Positions 26,018 to 34,739 of a DNA stretch of 54,498 nucleotides are shown piece by piece. This DNA comes from Williamsia sp. 1135 (GTDB lineage: Bacteria > Actinomycetota > Actinomycetes > Mycobacteriales > Mycobacteriaceae): contig NZ_MJEI01000070.1 of NCBI RefSeq assembly GCF_002095395.1, forward strand, positions 567 through 55,064. Direction: 5' to 3'. A model generated the notes under the pieces. It saw nothing but the letters and a program-made list of their open reading frames with translations, was not told the DNA's origin and made no database searches. The translations under genes and the position numbers were made by a program. Positions within the stretch are counted from its first letter, which is position 1; every line of letters begins with the position of its first letter.

Positions 26018-27144
26018 TGACCACACTCACCGACGTGATCGATGTTCTCGAACGCGCCTACCCGGCTCGGCTCGCCGAGAGTTGGGATTCCATCGGCCTG
26101 GTCTGCGGCGATCCGGCCGAATCGGTCGATTCGGTGCTCTGCTGCGTCGACGTCACCGATGAGGTGGTCGACCGCGCGATCGCCGACAGCGTGAAACTCA
26201 TCGTGGCGCATCATCCGCTGCTGCTGCGAGGTGTGGACACCGTGGGCGTCCACACCTCCAAAGGGCGCCTCGTGCATCGCCTGATCCGCAGCGGATGTGC
26301 CCTGTACACGGCGCACACCAACGCGGACTCGGCGAATCCGGGAGTGTCCGACGCGTTGGCCGACCTGCTCGGACTCACCGCGCTGCGGCCACTCGACCCC
26401 AAACCCGCTGTCCCGACGGATAAGTGGGCGGTGTTCGTACCGACCGCCGATGCCCGGACGGTGCGCGAGGCGATGTTCGAGGCCGGGGCCGGTCGGATCG
26501 GGGACTACAGCCACTGCTGTTGGAGTACGACAGGCACCGGGCAGTTCTTGCCGGGAACGAGCGCGAACCCGGCAGTGGGATCGACCGGGGAGCTGACCCA
26601 GGTCGCCGAGAACCGCGTCGAGATGGTGGCTCACCGTGCGGTTCGCGACGACGTTCTCGCCGCTCTGCGCGCCGCGCATCCCTATGAGGAGCCCGCCTTC
26701 GACCTCGTGGAGATGGCCGCGGCCGACAGCGATGAGGGATTGGGCCGGATCGGCCAACTCGCCGAGCCGATGACGCTCGCCGAGTTCACCCACCTCGTGT
26801 CCCGCTCACTGCCGGCAGCGCCGGTCGGGATCCGCGCGGCGGGTGATCCGCAGCAGATCGTCCGGACGGTGGCGGTGTGCGGTGGGGCCGGCGATTCGCT
26901 GCTCGACACTGCGCGCGGCAGTGGCGCGGATGTCTATGTCACCGGCGATCTCCGGCATCACCCGGTGGACGAACACCTGCGCGGCGGTCCGCCCGCGCTG
27001 ATCGACGCCGGGCACTGGGCCACGGAGTTCCCCTGGTGTTCGCAGGTGAGCCGGTTGCTGGCGGCAACCCTGCCCGGACTGCGCACCGATGTGTTCGGCG
27101 TCCCGACAGACCCGTGGACGATCCATGCCCAACGGGGATCCTGA
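26017..27144 (+). CDS. NIF3-like dinuclear metal-centre protein
   Basis: 375 aa. N-terminal half: AESWDSIGLVCGD, VDVTDEVVDRAI, IVAHHPLLLRG and YTAHTNADSANPGVSDALA, which hold the metal-binding His/Asp/Glu residues. The C-terminal half has VAVCGGAGDSLLDTA, YVTGDLRHHPVDE and IDAGHWATE. Between them (about residues 130-230) is the PII-like inserted domain found in longer members, with AHPYEEPAFDLV. The biochemical role of NIF3 proteins is unsettled; GTP cyclohydrolase I type 2 is a common but weakly supported label. Coupled to cobC by a one-base overlap; corresponds to Rv2230c. Confidence 0.9.
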   Translation: MTTLTDVIDVLERAYPARLAESWDSIGLVCGDPAESVDSVLCCVDVTDEVVDRAIADSVKLIVAHHPLLLRGVDTVGVHTSKGRLVHRLIRSGCALYTAHTNADSANPGVSDALADLLGLTALRPLDPKPAVPTDKWAVFVPTADARTVREAMFEAGAGRIGDYSHCCWSTTGTGQFLPGTSANPAVGSTGELTQVAENRVEMVAHRAVRDDVLAALRAAHPYEEPAFDLVEMAAADSDEGLGRIGQLAEPMTLAEFTHLVSRSLPAAPVGIRAAGDPQQIVRTVAVCGGAGDSLLDTARGSGADVYVTGDLRHHPVDEHLRGGPPALIDAGHWATEFPWCSQVSRLLAATLPGLRTDVFGVPTDPWTIHAQRGS

Positions 27145-27281
27145 CGTGCGCCGCAAGCGCCGCGGTGACGGGACGGGGGCGCAGACCGCGTACCGTTGCA
27201 CAATGTCATCCTGGCGATAGATGTCGGACTTGGCGACGATCCGGCCGCGGGGCCGGACAGCAGAGGAATGAAGAGACACTG

Positions 27282-28028
27282 GTGAAAGCAGACCCGGCCG
27301 CCCAACGATTGATGTTGGACATCGCCGACATCGATTCCGAACTCCTGCGTATTGATCACCGGCGGGCGATGTTGCCCGAGAACGCCGAATTGGCGGCGCT
27401 CGGTGAGCAACTGCAGACGCAGCGCGACGAAGCGGTGCGCGCGCAGATCGCGGCCGAGGACCTGCTTCGCGAGTCACGCCGGCTCGACAACGAGATCACG
27501 TCGATGTCGTTGCGAGAGCAGAAAGACAATCAGCAACTCGCAGCGGGCAACTTGCCTGCGAAAGCACTGAGCGAGTTGGAACATGAGGTTGTCGGTCTGA
27601 TCCGGCGGCGCTCCATGCTCGAAGACGAGATGCTCGAGGTGATGGAGCAGCAGGAGGCGGTGTCGGCCGACGAGCAACGTGCTTCCGCGATGACCAACCA
27701 TTCGGAGCGCCAGATCGAAGAGGCCACCGCGCGACGCGACGTCGCGCTCGAGAAGATCGCCCAGGACGAGGCCGACGCGAAGGCCAAGCGTGCGGCCCTG
27801 ATCGCGAACGTCGATGAGGCGCTGCTGGCGATCTACGAACGCCAGGTGAGGAATGGACACGTCGGGGCCGGACTGCTGCGCGCCGGGCGCTGCGGCGCCT
27901 GCCGGATGGAACTGGACCGCGGGCTGATCGGTCGTATCACCGCGACTGCGAGCGACGAGGTCGTCCGGTGCGACGAGTGCGGCGCCATCCTGGTCCGGAC
28001 CCACGAATCCGGTCTGTCGGCGAAATGA
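27282..28028 (+). CDS. Coiled-coil C4 zinc-ribbon protein
   Basis: 248 aa from GTG 27282. Residues about 8-190 are a long charged coiled coil (many Glu/Arg/Ala heptads). The C-terminal ~45 residues are a zinc ribbon with CGACRMEL and CDECGAILVR. It corresponds to Rv2229c and to a family next to NIF3 and RNase H genes in actinobacteria; no enzymatic function is established. A role as a nucleic-acid or replication-associated scaffold is guesswork. Its stop overlaps the next ATG (ATGA). Confidence 0.88.
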   Translation: MKADPAAQRLMLDIADIDSELLRIDHRRAMLPENAELAALGEQLQTQRDEAVRAQIAAEDLLRESRRLDNEITSMSLREQKDNQQLAAGNLPAKALSELEHEVVGLIRRRSMLEDEMLEVMEQQEAVSADEQRASAMTNHSERQIEEATARRDVALEKIAQDEADAKAKRAALIANVDEALLAIYERQVRNGHVGAGLLRAGRCGACRMELDRGLIGRITATASDEVVRCDECGAILVRTHESGLSAK

Positions 28029-29149
28029 GAGTCGTGGTCGAGGCCGATGGCGGCTCGCGGGGCAACCCCGGCCCGGCCGGGTACGGCGCGGTGGTCTTCT
28101 CCGACGATCGTTCAGCCGTGCTGGCCGAACGCAAGGAAGCCCTGGGGATCGCGACGAACAACGTCGCCGAGTACCGCGGACTGATCGCCGGCCTGGCTGC
28201 CGCCGCCGAGGTCGGGGCCGACGAGGTGCAGGTCCGCATGGACTCCAAACTCGTGGTCGAACAGATGTCGGGACGATGGAAGATCAAGCATCCGGACATG
28301 ATTCCGCTCGCGGAGCAGGCCAAGCAGTTGGTCGGCAGATTCGCGAGCGTCGACTTCCATTGGATCCCCCGAGCTCAGAACTCGCACGCCGATCGGCTGG
28401 CGAACGAGGCCATGGATGCGGCGGCCGGGTTGGGCGTGAGTCCGGCATCCGAAGCTCCGCAACCGGATGAGAAGCTCAAGCCCTCACCGGGGTGGACCGG
28501 GGCGCGCGGCGAGCCCACGCGACTGCTCCTGCTGCGGCACGGTCAGACACCGCTGTCGATCGAACGACGCTATTCCGGCCGCGGCAACCCGGAGCTGACG
28601 GAGCTGGGTCGCGATCAGGTCGCTCGCGCAGCGAAGCGATTGGCCGCACGCGCGCAGCGCGACGCCGGTGGCGCGGGTATCGCCGCGGTCGTGTCCTCGC
28701 CGCTGTCCCGCGCGCTCGCGACGGCTGAAGCCGCCGCTGCCGAACTGGGACTGCCGGTGCAGATCCACGAGGGTCTCACCGAGACCGACTTCGGCGCCTG
28801 GGAGGGTCTGACGTTCGGCGAGGCGGCGCAGCGCGATCGTGAGCTGCACACCACGTGGATGGGTGACACCTCTGTGGCGCCGCCGGGTGGCGAGAGCTTC
28901 GACGCCGTCACGCAGCGCGTACTGGACGCGCGAACCGAACTCGTCGATCGCTACGCCGGTGGCGAGGTGCTCGTCGTCTCGCACGTCACGCCGATCAAGG
29001 TGACGCTGCGTGATGCATTGGGTGTCGGTTCATCGTTCCTGTACCGCATGCATCTGGACCTGGCGTCGCTGAGTGTTGCCGAGTTCTATCCCGACGGTGG
29101 TGCGTCGGTCCGCCTCGTGAACGACACCAGCCACCTCGGCGAGTTCTGA
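28025..29149 (+). CDS. Bifunctional RNase H / histidine (acid) phosphatase
   Basis: 374 aa fusion. Residues 1-140 are type I RNase H: VVEADGGSRGNPGPAGYG with catalytic Asp8, a Glu in NNVAEYRGLIAG, Asp in VRMDSKLVVEQMSG, and ADRLANEAMD. A ~25-residue linker follows. Residues about 165-374 are a phosphoglycerate-mutase-like phosphatase with nucleophile His172 (LLRHGQT) and catalytic VVSHVTPIKV. In M. tuberculosis (Rv2228c) both RNase H and alpha-ribazole phosphatase-type activities have been described; with cobC and cobD nearby, the phosphatase could act in cobalamin assembly. It ends in a strong terminator. Confidence 0.93.
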   Translation: MRVVVEADGGSRGNPGPAGYGAVVFSDDRSAVLAERKEALGIATNNVAEYRGLIAGLAAAAEVGADEVQVRMDSKLVVEQMSGRWKIKHPDMIPLAEQAKQLVGRFASVDFHWIPRAQNSHADRLANEAMDAAAGLGVSPASEAPQPDEKLKPSPGWTGARGEPTRLLLLRHGQTPLSIERRYSGRGNPELTELGRDQVARAAKRLAARAQRDAGGAGIAAVVSSPLSRALATAEAAAAELGLPVQIHEGLTETDFGAWEGLTFGEAAQRDRELHTTWMGDTSVAPPGGESFDAVTQRVLDARTELVDRYAGGEVLVVSHVTPIKVTLRDALGVGSSFLYRMHLDLASLSVAEFYPDGGASVRLVNDTSHLGEF

Positions 29150-29156
29150 CCTCACA

Positions 29157-29217
29157 CGCCAACGCGCCCGCACCCGAGGGAAACTCGAGTGCGGGCGCGG
29201 CGATTGAGCGTTGGCGT
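29157..29217. terminator. Bidirectional terminator between RNase H and ndh
   Basis: Near-perfect 16-bp stem (29163-29178 with 29184-29199, one mismatch) with a 5-nt loop GGAAA. Longer-range CGCCAACG/CGTTGGCG arms flank it. It lies between convergent genes. Confidence 0.75.
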
Positions 29218-30527
29218 CAGCTCGCCTTGGGCTGGCGTCTGGCCTCAGAATCCACCTTGTCGGCCTGCGCGAAGCCTGGCCGGTTACTGCCGATGAAAGC
29301 AAACAGCCACGAGGCGATGGCCGCGAACCGGTTGCGGAAACCCACCAGGTAGAACAGGTGCACGGCCAGCCAGGTCAGCCACGCGATGAAGCCACCGAAG
29401 CGGACCCGTTCGTTGAGTGCGACGACCGCGCTGAACCGGTTGATCACCGACATGCTGCCCTTGTCGAAATACTCGAAGGCGGTGCCCGGTAGCTTCTTTC
29501 GGCTGATCACATCTGCTGCATGACGGGCCTGCTGCATCGCCACCGGGCTCTGTCCCGGGTATCCGTTCAGCGAGGTCATGTCGCCGATCGCGTAGACGTT
29601 GGCGTATCCGCCCACGGTCAGATCCTGGTTGATCAGGAGTCTGCCCGCCCGGTCGGTCTCGCTGCCGGTCGCCTTCGCGAGTACCGCTGCGAACGGGCTG
29701 GCCTGCACGCCGGCCGACCAGACCACGGTGTCCGCGGCGATACGTCGAGTGGCTGCGCCACCGACCTTGATGGTGACGCCGTCTGAATCCATCTCTGTCA
29801 CCAGCGAATCGAGCAGTACCTCGACGCCGCCGCGTTCGAGGGCCTTCTTCGCATAAGCGGAGAGCGAGCCGCCGTAGACGGGCAGCGCGTTGCCTGCGCC
29901 CTCGACGAGATACACCGACACATCGTCGAGCTTGTAGTAGCGGGTGGCGAGTTCGCGGATCTGGCCTGCGACCTCGACGCCGGTCGGGCCCGCCCCGACG
30001 ACGACGAAGCTGAGTAGGCGTCGACGCAGGTCGGCGTCGTCGGTCCTGGCTGCTTCCTCGAAGCATCGGCGAATCTGCGTGCGCAGGTTCGTGGCGTCGT
30101 CGATCGTCTTGAGCGAATAGGAGTAGTGCGCGAACTCGTCACGTCCGAAGTACGACTGCGTGGCACCGGTCGAGGCGATCAGGTAGCGGAACGAGATGGT
30201 CTGCGTCGGTCCGTCGTGGCGGTAACGCAGAACCCCGGCATCAGGGTCCACTTCGGTCACGGTGCCCAGGATGACCTCGACGTTGCGGTGCTTGCGCAGG
30301 ATCCCGGCAACGTCCGGTGCGATCTCTTCACTGTTCAGTACACCGGTCGCCACCTGGTAGAGCAGCGGCTGGAACAGATGCTCGGGAGTGCTGGAGATCA
30401 ACGCGACGCGCAGGCCGGTCTTGGCCAGCTTCTGAGCAGCAGTCAACCCGCCGAATCCCGATCCGACGATGGCGACGTCGACGTCCAGATGAGTGGGCAC
30501 GCGGTGAGGTGCGGGCATTGTGTTCAT
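29217..30527 (-). CDS. ndh: Type II NADH:quinone oxidoreductase (NDH-2)
   Basis: 436 aa. FAD-binding GSGFGGLTAAQKLAKTG at residues about 22-38, NADH-binding VVVGAGPTGVEVAGQIRELA in the middle, the second FAD motif YAIGDMT, quinone-site-like PVAMQQARHAADVI, and a C-terminal membrane-associated hydrophobic segment (FIAWLTWLAVHLFYLVGF). It oxidises NADH and reduces menaquinone without proton pumping at the inner face of the membrane. ATG 30527 has AGGAGATAAAAGGATC upstream. Divergent from a LysR-type regulator that may control it. Confidence 0.93.
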   Translation of the reverse strand: MNTMPAPHRVPTHLDVDVAIVGSGFGGLTAAQKLAKTGLRVALISSTPEHLFQPLLYQVATGVLNSEEIAPDVAGILRKHRNVEVILGTVTEVDPDAGVLRYRHDGPTQTISFRYLIASTGATQSYFGRDEFAHYSYSLKTIDDATNLRTQIRRCFEEAARTDDADLRRRLLSFVVVGAGPTGVEVAGQIRELATRYYKLDDVSVYLVEGAGNALPVYGGSLSAYAKKALERGGVEVLLDSLVTEMDSDGVTIKVGGAATRRIAADTVVWSAGVQASPFAAVLAKATGSETDRAGRLLINQDLTVGGYANVYAIGDMTSLNGYPGQSPVAMQQARHAADVISRKKLPGTAFEYFDKGSMSVINRFSAVVALNERVRFGGFIAWLTWLAVHLFYLVGFRNRFAAIASWLFAFIGSNRPGFAQADKVDSEARRQPKAS

Positions 30528-30621
30528 GATCCTTTTATCTCCTGTTGGCGACTACTGCCTAGTACAGCGCGCACCTAACAAGAAGTAATCCCTTATCAGC
30601 GCCTGATCAAACACAATGTTT

Positions 30622-30636
30622 AGATAGAACTTATCT
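30622..30636. promoter_or_regulatory. Short palindrome in ndh/LysR divergent promoter
   Basis: AGATA-GAACT-TATCT, an inverted repeat in a noticeably A+T-rich 130-nt divergent region, 25 nt before the LysR start. LysR proteins usually bind such interrupted dyads (T-N11-A type) near their own promoters. Arms are only 5 bp, so this is a candidate. Confidence 0.4.
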
Positions 30637-30660
30637 GCATCGCTCATATATCCTGGTCGT

Positions 30661-31545
30661 GTGGAACTACGCCAGCTGACCTACTTCGTCACCGTCGCCG
30701 AGGAGCTGAGCTTCAGCAGGGCTGCGGCGCGCTGCTTCATCTCGCAATCGGCGATCAGCCATCAGGTGGCGCGCCTCGAGCACGAACTCGGCGCAAAACT
30801 GATCGAGCGTTCGACCAGGCTCGTGCGGCTCACCGACCTGGGCGCCCAGGTGCTGCCGTTGGCGCAGCAGATGCTGCAGATCGAGTCGATGATCACCGCC
30901 ACCGCCCGTACCCCCAGCGGCCGCGTCCGGATGGCGGCGAACATGTCGTTCGCCCAGCAGTCGCTCGCGGCCATCGCGCAGTTGCGGAACGAGCACCTCG
31001 ACGTCGAGATCGAGTTCATCATCAAGAGCTTCGATCAACGTATCGAAGCAGTCCTGGGCGGCGACGTCGACCTCGCACTCATCCGTGGCGGCCTCGATCG
31101 GCCTGGGCTGGCGGTCCAGGAGCTCTGGGTCGACGACCTCGTGGTCGCGATGTCGCAGAGTCATCCCCTGGCGGGTGCCGACGAGGTGGGGCTGGCCGAG
31201 CTCGGTGGCTACCCGTTGCTGTTGCCCTCTGCCCGCGATCAGGTGTTGTTACACAACGTGATCCGCGACGCTTTTGATCGGCATGGGCTGGAACGGCCGC
31301 GGCAGGCGCCGCCGTTGCCGGTCGATCACACGGCGACCATGGAGCTGCTCAATCACCCCGAGGAGTGGACGGTCCTCTACGAGCGCACTCCGTTGGCGGG
31401 AATCGCATTCACGCGCGATCGGGAGCGAGCGCTGCGGGTGTCGGTGTCGGCGGTCGTGAGATCGCCCGCCGCGCACTCGGAGATCGTCGGCGACCTCATC
31501 GCGGCGCTGCAGTCGGTCCGAAGCGCGATGCCGGGTCACGACTGA
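30661..31545 (+). CDS. LysR-family transcriptional regulator
   Basis: 294 aa from GTG. Typical LysR HTH at residues 1-60 (MELRQLTYFVTVAEELSFSR, AISHQVARLEHELGAKL) and a periplasmic-binding-like effector domain about 90-290. It is divergent from ndh, with a 133-nt intergenic region holding a short dyad, so ndh is the likely target along with its own gene. The effector cannot be predicted; redox or respiratory state would fit the context. Confidence 0.92.
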   Translation: MELRQLTYFVTVAEELSFSRAAARCFISQSAISHQVARLEHELGAKLIERSTRLVRLTDLGAQVLPLAQQMLQIESMITATARTPSGRVRMAANMSFAQQSLAAIAQLRNEHLDVEIEFIIKSFDQRIEAVLGGDVDLALIRGGLDRPGLAVQELWVDDLVVAMSQSHPLAGADEVGLAELGGYPLLLPSARDQVLLHNVIRDAFDRHGLERPRQAPPLPVDHTATMELLNHPEEWTVLYERTPLAGIAFTRDRERALRVSVSAVVRSPAAHSEIVGDLIAALQSVRSAMPGHD

Positions 31546-31551
31546 TCCGCC

Positions 31552-32817
31552 TCAGGTCACGGCCCACAACGCGATCACCGACATCACCAAGGTGACCGGC
31601 ACGGTGGCCAGCCCGACCAGCGTGAACTCCCGCACGGTGACCTGTTGTCCGTCGTGTTGAACCAGCTTGAGCCACAGCAGATTTGCCAGCGAGCCCAGGT
31701 AAGTCAGGGTGGGTCCGATGTTGACCCCGAGGAGCATGGCCAGCACCAGCGGTGCCGGGGCGCCCGACCCCAACGCGGCCAGCATCAGCAGTGCCGCGGG
31801 GATGTTGTTGATCAGGTTCGCGATCACTGCCGAGATCGCGGCGACGACGAGGAGATCGGCCAACCCGGTGCCGCCCGGCAGGATGTCGGCGAGGCCGGTG
31901 CCGATCCCGCCGTCGGAGATGCCCGCGACCAGGACGCCGAGCGCGAACACGAACAGCAGGAAGCCGGGTTTTGCCGACAGCGCCAGTGTCAGCGGTGAAC
32001 TGGACCCTGCACGCAGCGCCAGGGCGGACATCACGACGGCTCCGACAACCGCGCACCACACCGGCTCGATGCCGACCACCGAGCTGAGTCCGAAAGAGAC
32101 GAGGGTGATCGCCAGCAGCGCCAGTGGTAGCCGGGGCGCGGGACCGGGATCCTCGATGTGGTCGGGGTGCGGGCGCTCACGGAGATCGCCGCGGAAGAAA
32201 ATGCAGAACACCACGAACTCGACGACGAGGGTGATCAGCCACGGCAGTGCCATCAACAGGGTGAACTCGACGAAGCCGAGTCCGGTCGCCGCGAACGCGA
32301 GCAGATTGGTGAGGTTGGAGACGGGCATCAACGTCGACGCCGAGTTGGCCAGTGTCACCGTGGCATAGCTGTATGGCCGCGCTGACACCCGCAGGGTCCG
32401 GGTCATCGACAACAGCACCGGGGTCAGCAGCAGCACGGTCGCGTCGAGACTCAGCGCAGCGGTGGTCAGCGCCGCGGCACCGAACACCAGGGCCAGCAGC
32501 CGATGACGGTTCGGCCGCGTGTCGCCGGCTGACGGCGAGGCCCGCCGAGCGATCACCGCTGCGAGCCAGGTGAACACGCCCAGGACCGAACAGGCATAGG
32601 ACAGCACCAGGAGCGCCGCGAGGAACAGCACCGTCGACGAGAGCGCGGTCACCTCGGACCAGGCCCGATCGACCTCCACGACCCCCGCAGCGACGACCGT
32701 CAGGGCCGCCGGGACGGCGACGGTGGCTTCGGGGAGGCCTCGTGGACGCCATACGGCAAATCCCAGGGCCGCCATCAGCAGCACCAATGACACGACATCC
32801 ACGCGTTGATTGTTCAC
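31552..32817 (-). CDS. ArsB/NhaD-superfamily ion transporter
   Basis: 421 aa with about 11 hydrophobic helices. Recognisable pieces: LNAST-like ANSASTLMPVSNLTNLLA in the middle and INNIPAALLMLAAL with NIGPTLTYLGSLANLLWLK near the C-terminus, which mark ArsB and related (CitMHS/NhaD) permeases. Substrate could be arsenite/antimonite or an anion. No arsR or arsC lies nearby, so arsenic efflux is not supported by context. The GTG at 32817 (VNNQRVDVVS) was chosen; upstream coding frame overlaps the RNase P RNA and is spurious. Confidence 0.8.
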   Translation of the reverse strand: MNNQRVDVVSLVLLMAALGFAVWRPRGLPEATVAVPAALTVVAAGVVEVDRAWSEVTALSSTVLFLAALLVLSYACSVLGVFTWLAAVIARRASPSAGDTRPNRHRLLALVFGAAALTTAALSLDATVLLLTPVLLSMTRTLRVSARPYSYATVTLANSASTLMPVSNLTNLLAFAATGLGFVEFTLLMALPWLITLVVEFVVFCIFFRGDLRERPHPDHIEDPGPAPRLPLALLAITLVSFGLSSVVGIEPVWCAVVGAVVMSALALRAGSSSPLTLALSAKPGFLLFVFALGVLVAGISDGGIGTGLADILPGGTGLADLLVVAAISAVIANLINNIPAALLMLAALGSGAPAPLVLAMLLGVNIGPTLTYLGSLANLLWLKLVQHDGQQVTVREFTLVGLATVPVTLVMSVIALWAVT

Positions 32818-32870
32818 TGCGGCGGGTCGCGGGTGCGAACCGCAGTCGGCGAGAACGTAGAGTGATGGAG

Positions 32871-33284
<414 letters not shown>

Positions 33285-33320
33285 CCCGGGGCAGATTCTG
33301 CGCCCGATAGTCTGGGGCTT

Positions 33321-34739
33321 GTGCAACGCAGACTCCGTGCCGCAGACATAGATTTCGGCGCCATTCGGACCGACCTGGGGCTGTCCGAGGAGTTCGGTGC
33401 CGCGGCCCAGCACGAGGCCGAGACCGCGGTCGACCGCCTCGCCGACGCTCGGATCGATCGCACCGACCTCGCGTTGGTGACCATCGATCCGCCTGGTTCG
33501 GTGGATCTCGATCAAGCCGTGCACATCGCCCGGGACGGCGACGGTTTCATCGTGCACTACGCGATCGCAGACGTTGCGGCTCTGGTCGTGCCGCAGGGCG
33601 CACTCGACCAGGAGACCCGGCGACGCGGACAGACCATCTACTTCCCGGACGGCAACGTTCCCCTGCACCCGCGGGCGTTGTCGGAGAACACCGGTTCGTT
33701 GCTCCCCGAACAGATCCGGCCCGCGGTGCTCTGGCGCATCGTCGTCGACGCCGAGGCGATCCCGGTGTCGGTGGAGCTGACCAGGGCGCGGGTGAAGTCC
33801 GTGGCGCGCCTGGACTATGCGGGCGTCATGGCCGACCACGCTGCCGGCACCCTGCACCCCTCGATCGCGGCTCTGCCCGATTTCGGTGAGGTGCGGCAGA
33901 GGTTGTCGATCAGTCGGGGAGCCATCGAGCTCGGTCTGCCCGAGCAGGATGTGATTCGCGACGCCGACGGTAATTGGGAGCTGTCGGTGCAGCCGAGAAC
34001 CCGTGCAGACATGTGGAACTCGCAGGTCTCACTGCTGACAGGTATGTGTGCGGGTGAACTCATGCTCGACCACGCGGTCGGCCTGCTGCGAACGCTGCCC
34101 GATGCGCAGGACGGCGAGGTCGCGGCTCTGCGCAAATCGGCGGTCGCCCTGGGGGTGTCGTGGCCCGAATCGCTCTCTCCGGGGGCATTCCTGGCCGGGC
34201 TCGATCCCCAGGCCCCCACCACGCTCGCGCTGATGTCCGACGCCACCACGTTGCTCCGCGGCAGTGACTATCTCGCTTTGCTGGGGGAGGTCCCGGCCGA
34301 CGCGGTGACCACCCACGGCGGAATCGCCGGGGTCTATGCCCACGTCACCGCACCGCTGCGTCGGTTGGCGGACCGCTTCGCCACAGAGGTGTGCCTGGCG
34401 TTGCACACGGGCGAACCGGTGCCCGAGTGGGTACTCGCGGCACTGCCGACCCTGCCCGAGATCATGCGCAGTTCGGGCTCCGTTGCGGGGCGGGCGGACC
34501 GGGCGGGACTCGACCTCGCCGAGGCCATCCTGCTCGCAGACCGGGTGGGCGAGATCTTCTCGGCCACCGTCCTGCACCCGAAACGGGGTAAGCGCCCCGC
34601 CCAGATCTTCATCGCCGAACCCGCCGTCTTCGCGACCTGTATCGGAGACCCGGCCGAGGGCAGTCAGATCTCGGTGCGCCTGACCAGTGCCGACACGCAT
34701 GGCCCGAATCTGGTGTTCACAGCCGAGACTTCGCCTTGA
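33321..34739 (+). CDS. RNB-domain 3'-5' exoribonuclease
   Basis: 472 aa from GTG 33321. The RNB (RNase II/R) catalytic core begins with the Asp cluster DPPGSVDLDQAVHI (about residues 60-73) and continues with FIVHYAIADVAALV, YFPDGNVPLHPRALSE and SLLTGMCAGELML. It lacks the N-terminal cold-shock and C-terminal S1 domains of full RNase II/R, which fits a known short actinobacterial group. It degrades single-stranded RNA processively from the 3' end. Only 36 nt separate it from rnpB, so read-through is likely. The 3' end overlaps the convergent CYTH-CHAD gene by 23 nt. Confidence 0.9.
   Translation: MQRRLRAADIDFGAIRTDLGLSEEFGAAAQHEAETAVDRLADARIDRTDLALVTIDPPGSVDLDQAVHIARDGDGFIVHYAIADVAALVVPQGALDQETRRRGQTIYFPDGNVPLHPRALSENTGSLLPEQIRPAVLWRIVVDAEAIPVSVELTRARVKSVARLDYAGVMADHAAGTLHPSIAALPDFGEVRQRLSISRGAIELGLPEQDVIRDADGNWELSVQPRTRADMWNSQVSLLTGMCAGELMLDHAVGLLRTLPDAQDGEVAALRKSAVALGVSWPESLSPGAFLAGLDPQAPTTLALMSDATTLLRGSDYLALLGEVPADAVTTHGGIAGVYAHVTAPLRRLADRFATEVCLALHTGEPVPEWVLAALPTLPEIMRSSGSVAGRADRAGLDLAEAILLADRVGEIFSATVLHPKRGKRPAQIFIAEPAVFATCIGDPAEGSQISVRLTSADTHGPNLVFTAETSP

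Noticed and set aside
26877-27281. N-terminal extension of the zinc-ribbon protein reading into the NIF3 gene
   Set aside because: It would overlap 268 nt of a well-supported gene in another frame; the GTG at 27282 matches the family start.
31552-32817. Arsenite efflux operon
   Set aside because: The transporter is only superfamily-level ArsB-like, and no arsR, arsC or acr3 gene is near.
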